Positions 59,886 through 64,000 of a stretch of 64,000 bases of DNA are shown piece after piece. Location: assembly GCF_018446385.1 (NCBI RefSeq), contig NC_056002.1, positions 6,063,474 through 6,127,473 of the forward strand, in the 5' to 3' direction. The first letter of the stretch is position 1. Each line of letters opens with the position of its first letter. Origin of the DNA: Zingiber officinale. Lineage: Eukaryota; Streptophyta; Magnoliopsida; Zingiberales; Zingiberaceae. Under the pieces are notes generated by a model. The model did no database searches and was not told where the DNA came from. It saw only the letters and a program-made list of their open reading frames with translations. Both the position numbers and the translations under genes were made by a program.

Positions 59886-60872
59886 TTTGAATAAGGCTAA
59901 ATAACTTTAAATTTCTTTATGTTTTTCTTCTAAAAATGGTTTGTCCTCCTATATTTAAAAAATTGACATTTAACCCTCCTATATTTTAAAGAAAAAAGAT
60001 AAAAAATAATAAATGATCAAAATAACCCTTTGCTATTTAAATGTTAAATTATGGCTAAATAACTTTAAACCCCTTTTATTTTCCATCCAAAAGTAGTTTC
60101 CTCCTATATTTAAAAAATGACACTTAGCTTCTTATGTTTTAAAGAAAAAAAATAGAGTAAATGAGCAAAATAACTCATGTACTATTCTAAATGTTAAAAT
60201 TATTCTAATTGAAACATCCTTATTCTTATTCAAAGTAACCTTAGATTTTTAGACAAAAAGAAAAATAAAAATAAAAAATTTCACATAATCGTTGAAAGCT
60301 TAATCTTAACCAAACTTGATTGATATATAGGTCAAAATTTTCACTTGTTCCTAAAAAAACTCTCACAAAAATTTTACTGGTGCATGTATAAATTTTGTGA
60401 GAGTTTTTTTAGGAATAAGTGAAATTTTTGACGTATATATAAATCAGGTTTGATTAAGATTAAGTTTTCAATGATTATGTGAGATTTTTTATTTTTTACT
60501 TTTCTTTTTGTCTAAAATTCTAAGATTAATTTAAATAAGGATGTTTCAGTTAGAATAATTTTAACATTTAAAATAGTAAAGAAATTATTTTGATCATTTA
60601 CTATTTTTTTTTCTTTTTTCTTTAAAACATAAGGGGCTAAGTATCATTTTTCAATATAGGAAGGAAACTACTTTTGGATGGAAAATAAAAGGGACTTAAA
60701 GTTATTTAGCCATAATTTTAACATTTAAATAAAAGTAAGAGTTATTTTAGTCATTTATTATTATTATTTTTTTAAATATAAGGAGGTTAAGTGTTATTTT
60801 TTAAATATAGGAGGTAAATTATTTTTGGATGGAAAATACAAGGGTTGAAAGTTATTTAGCCTTTGAATAATT
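59886..60872. repeat. Foldback element / large imperfect inverted repeat (~490-bp arms)
   Basis: The left arm 59886-60376 and right arm 60387-60872 are reverse complements over nearly their whole length by eye (roughly 85-90%), with a 10-bp loop (CTGGTGCATG). The innermost stems are near perfect: CCTAAAAAAACTCTCACAAA pairs with its complement at 60392-60410. Each arm contains two tandem copies of a ~165-bp subunit starting GGCTAAATAACTTTAA. At the right edge, 60827-60875 is partly duplicated at 60880-60930. It is probably a non-autonomous foldback or MITE-like DNA element; the superfamily is not determined. Confidence 0.88.
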
Positions 60873-61226
60873 TTAAATTTTGGATGGAAAACACAGGTTG
60901 AAAATTATTTAGCCTTTGAATAATTTCAAATCTTGTCCGTGCTCGAGACTGCCCGACCGTGACTCCTATTCCTTGCTGTGCAGTACTCAGTCCAGTGCAG
61001 TCTGCGGAGCTGATCGACTGCAGCGCGAGTCGCAGGAGATTTGTGCTGCTTGCCCGTTGCCCCTTTCCACTACCGCTGCCCGTCGCCGACGTCCACCCTC
61101 ACGTTTTCCTACCGCCTTAACACCGTTTCCACCCTCCCACTTCCTTCCCTTGCTTCGTGTTCATGGCCACGGAGTTCTCTCTCTTCCTCTAGGGCCTTTA
61201 CGGCAATTGCATCGACGGCTGCTGCC

Positions 61227-63615
61227 ATGGCGAGCGTAGCAGCGTTGGTGTTCGTGCTCTTTTCCTTCGCCGGTAGCTTTGTTTTCTGTAACCAGACGTA
61301 CATCGTTTACATGGATCCGACGCTCCGCCCGGCGGTCCACCCGACCCACCACGCTTGGTACGCGGCCCACCTTCAGTCCCTCGCCATCGACCCCGGACGC
61401 CACCTCCTCTATGCCTACTCTGACGTCCTCCACGGCTTCGCTGCCGCACTCCTCCCCCACCACATCCCCGTCCTCAGCTCCTCTCCGGCCATTCTCCATA
61501 TCCAACCCGACCCTGTCCTTCATCTCCACACCACCCGCACTCCCCAGTTCCTAGGCCTCGCCTCCGACGCCGCCTCCGCCCTACCCCGTCCCATCGACGC
61601 CGTCGAGGCCGCCTCCCGAGACGTTTTCATCGCTGTGCTTGATACTGGTGTCTGGCCGGAGGCTCCTAGCTTCTCGGTTCCCGCGGGCCTCCCTGAGGTC
61701 CCATCCCGGTGGCGCGGCGCATGTGAGGCTGGAGTTGATTTCTCCCCCTCGTTATGTAACCGCAAGCTGGTTGGCGCCCGGAGCTTTGCTCGGGGCTTCC
61801 GCGCCGCTGCAGCGGCTGCCGGCGACGGCAATGTGAAGGGCAAACCTAAGGAGTACCAGTCGGCGCGGGATCGCGACGGGCATGGAACACATACGGCGTC
61901 GACGGCTGCTGGATCCGCGGTGGCGAATGCCAGCCTCCTCGGGTACGCTGCTGGGACAGCCCGGGGCATGGCGACCGCCGCCCGAGTCGCTGCCTACAAG
62001 GTCTGTTGGGCTTCCAGCTGCTTCGGGTCCGACATCCTTGCTGGGATCGAAGCCGCCATCGTCGACGGCGCCGACGTGCTCTCTCTATCCCTCGGCGGTA
62101 GATCTGCCCCTTACTTCCACGACATCATTGCCATCGGCGCCTTCGCCGCTGCGGATCGTGGCATCTTCGTCGCCTGCTCGGCGGGAAACAGTGGCCCCGG
62201 CCCAGCAACCCTAGCCAACGGTGCCCCCTGGATCGCCACCGTTGGGGCCGGAACCCTGGACCGCGACTTCCCGGCATACGCCCGTCTCGGGAACGGCGCG
62301 AAGTACACCGGCGTCTCGCTCTACAGCGGCAATGGCATGAGGAAGAAGCTGATCCCGGCAGTGTACGGCGCCGGGAGCACCAACGCAAGTAAGCTGTGCC
62401 TTGAGGGGACACTGAACCCTGCACAGGTGCGTGGGAAACTAGTGCTCTGCGATCGCGGGGTGAGCGCCCGCGTCGAGAAGGGGGCGGTGGTGAAGGCCGC
62501 CGGAGGGGCCGGGATGATTCTGGCGAACACCGCATCTAACGGGGAGGAGCTGGTCGCCGACAGCCACCTACTGCCGGCGATGGCCGTGGGGAAGAAAGAA
62601 GGCGACCTGATAAGGTTGTACATCACCACCGACGCGAAGCCGAGGGGAGTGCTAGCTTTTGGGGGAACAGTGCTAGGGGTGCGGCCGTCGCCGGTGGTGG
62701 CAGCCTTCAGCTCGAGGGGACCGAATCCGGTGTCACCGGAGATACTAAAGCCGGACTTCATCGGGCCTGGAGTGAACATCTTAGCAGGATGGTCAGGAGA
62801 AGTTGGACCGACGGGGTTGCCCAAGGATCGCCGGAGGACTCAGTTCAATATAATGTCTGGTAGGTGCTCTACAATTGTGGATCAATACTTCTACAATTAA
62901 AGAACTTTCATCGAGCCAAACATGTACCTTGTTCTTTTTACCTTCATCTCTGTGTGCAGGAACATCAATGTCATGCCCGCACATCAGTGGAGTTGCTGCA
63001 CTGCTGAAAGGTGCACACCCTGACTGGAGCCCTGCCGCCATCAAGTCTGCTCTCATGACAACTGCATATTACGTCGACAACACCAGATCTCCCCTTCTTG
63101 ACGCTGCCGGAGGTTCATTCGCCACGCCATTTGCTTATGGCGCTGGCCATGTCGATCCAGAGAAAGCCCTCTCCCCAGGCCTCATCTATGACATCGCGAC
63201 GGATGACTACGTTTCTTTCCTATGCTCTTTGAACTACACCATTCCGCACATCAAGGCCATCGCAAAGCGGAACGTCACTTGCTTGCCGAGGCTGTCGAAT
63301 CCGGGTAACCTCAACTACCCTTCCTTCTCAGTGGTGTTCGAGAAGAATTTGAGGGCCGTAAAGTACAGAAGGGAGGTGACGAATGTCGGCCCTGCAACTT
63401 CGTATGAAGTAAAGGTAACTGGACCCGACGATGTGGTTGTGACGGTTAGGCCAACACGCCTTGTATTCGAACGTGTTCATCAGAAGCTGAAGTACAGTGT
63501 GACGTTCGTATCGAAGGAAAGGGGGAAATCGAGGGGTGAGGCATTTGGTCGGATCACCTGGGCTAGCAAGCAGCACAAAGTGCAAACTCCTGTAGCCTAT
63601 ACATGGAAGAGGTGA
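61227..63615 (+). CDS. Subtilisin-like serine protease (subtilase, SBT1 type)
   Basis: Plant SBT1 enzymes are secreted serine proteases of the cell wall. Two exons, 61227-62859 and 62960-63615, encode 762 residues, normal for the family. I chose ATG 61227 because it starts a signal peptide ([19 protein letters not shown]); an in-frame ATG at 61041 adds 62 unlikely residues. An I9 propeptide follows (YIVYMDPTL ... FAAALL). The catalytic residues are Asp139 ([10 protein letters not shown]), His219 ([11 protein letters not shown]), Asn321 (SAGNSGPGP) and Ser547 ([11 protein letters not shown]). A PA domain is inserted between His and Ser (GKLVLCDRG ... GAGMILANT), and a fibronectin III-like C-terminal domain has YPSFSVVF and REVTNVG. 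The intron splits the Gly codon of the GTSMSC motif. Many SBT1 genes are intronless, so this is notable. No defect is visible. Confidence 0.94.
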
Positions 63616-64000
63616 ATATTGATTTAAATTCTGATCTTTTCTAACTGCATGATGCAACTCTACCTAATTCTGCTCAGGTCAAGAGAGTTGTTAGCAGAGA
63701 GTAAAATCCAAGCTTCTTATTGTTGGTTTCCATATGGTTTTCTTGTTTTCACCGCCCAAAGTTTTAGTTCTTGCAATGCGTTTTCTTATGTAGCCTCAAA
63801 TTTCCATTTACGCTTTAACAAGAAGCATTTGAGAGCTGGTGGAGCCTTTGCTTCTACAGTGTGTTCTCATTAATCTAATACAGTGCTTCTACAATCATCT
63901 TTACAAACATCCTTATCAGGCTTTTTGTTCTGTGCTATTTACAGTTTGCTAATGTAAGAGGATCGCATTTTCTACTAACTTTTATGTATTCTTTCAACCT
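63616..64000. other. Subtilase 3' flank
   Basis: Probable 3' untranslated region and AT-rich flank; a short frame at 63649-63873 has no recognisable domain. Confidence 0.4.

Noticed and set aside
61520-62824. Several minus-strand frames over the subtilase
   Set aside because: Shadows of the GC-rich coding strand; the plus-strand gene has all catalytic motifs.

Overview
This window is nuclear DNA from a flowering plant. The genes have GT-AG introns, plant-specific families are present (FLZ zinc finger, plastid-type lipoxygenase, subtilase with PA domain), and LTR retrotransposons with plant-type primer sites make up more than half of the length. GC-rich exons in the FLZ, lipoxygenase C-terminal and subtilase genes, and the abundance of Tat-type Gypsy and SIRE-type Copia elements, suggest a monocot, perhaps Zingiberales. 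That placement is inference and was not tested.

Five host genes can be assembled exon by exon. An FCS-like zinc finger (FLZ) gene lies at 2587-3173 (+). LSM1, the mRNA-decay Sm-like protein, lies at 4128-11051 (-). A LAZ1/TMEM184-like membrane protein gene lies at 11962-23247 (+). A 926-residue plastid-type lipoxygenase lies at 24870-29651 (-). A 762-residue subtilase lies at 61227-63615 (+). FLZ and LSM1 converge. LSM1 and LAZ1 diverge from a shared ~910-bp spacer. LAZ1 and the lipoxygenase converge. LSM1 and LAZ1 each have a first intron swollen by retroelements (about 5.1 and 7.9 kb).

The rest is layered transposable elements, several dated relative to each other by nesting and target-site duplications (TSDs). 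In LAZ1 intron 1, a solo LTR is split by a non-autonomous LTR element at 12923-18780 (TSD GCTGA). That element carries a 57-bp tandem array, itself split by another solo LTR at 15577-16438 (TSD ACCAT). From 30831 to 54101 there is a three-level nest. A decayed Copia element contains a SIRE-like non-autonomous element at 35233-51892 (TSD GTATG). That contains a Tat-lineage Gypsy element at 40033-49954 (TSD ATATT) with an intact 1172-codon pol frame and a spliced-looking gene on the opposite strand.

From 54 to 61 kb lie a LINE relic, a local ~0.85-kb tandem duplication whose left copy holds a solo LTR while the right copy keeps the empty site, long AT microsatellites, and a ~1-kb foldback inverted repeat ending ~350 bp upstream of the subtilase start.

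I found no prokaryote-style system, CRISPR array, rRNA or tRNA gene. The most unusual structures are the retroelement array with a TATA-like box in every unit, the antisense gene of the Tat element, the foldback next to the subtilase, and a GC-AG intron in the lipoxygenase gene.
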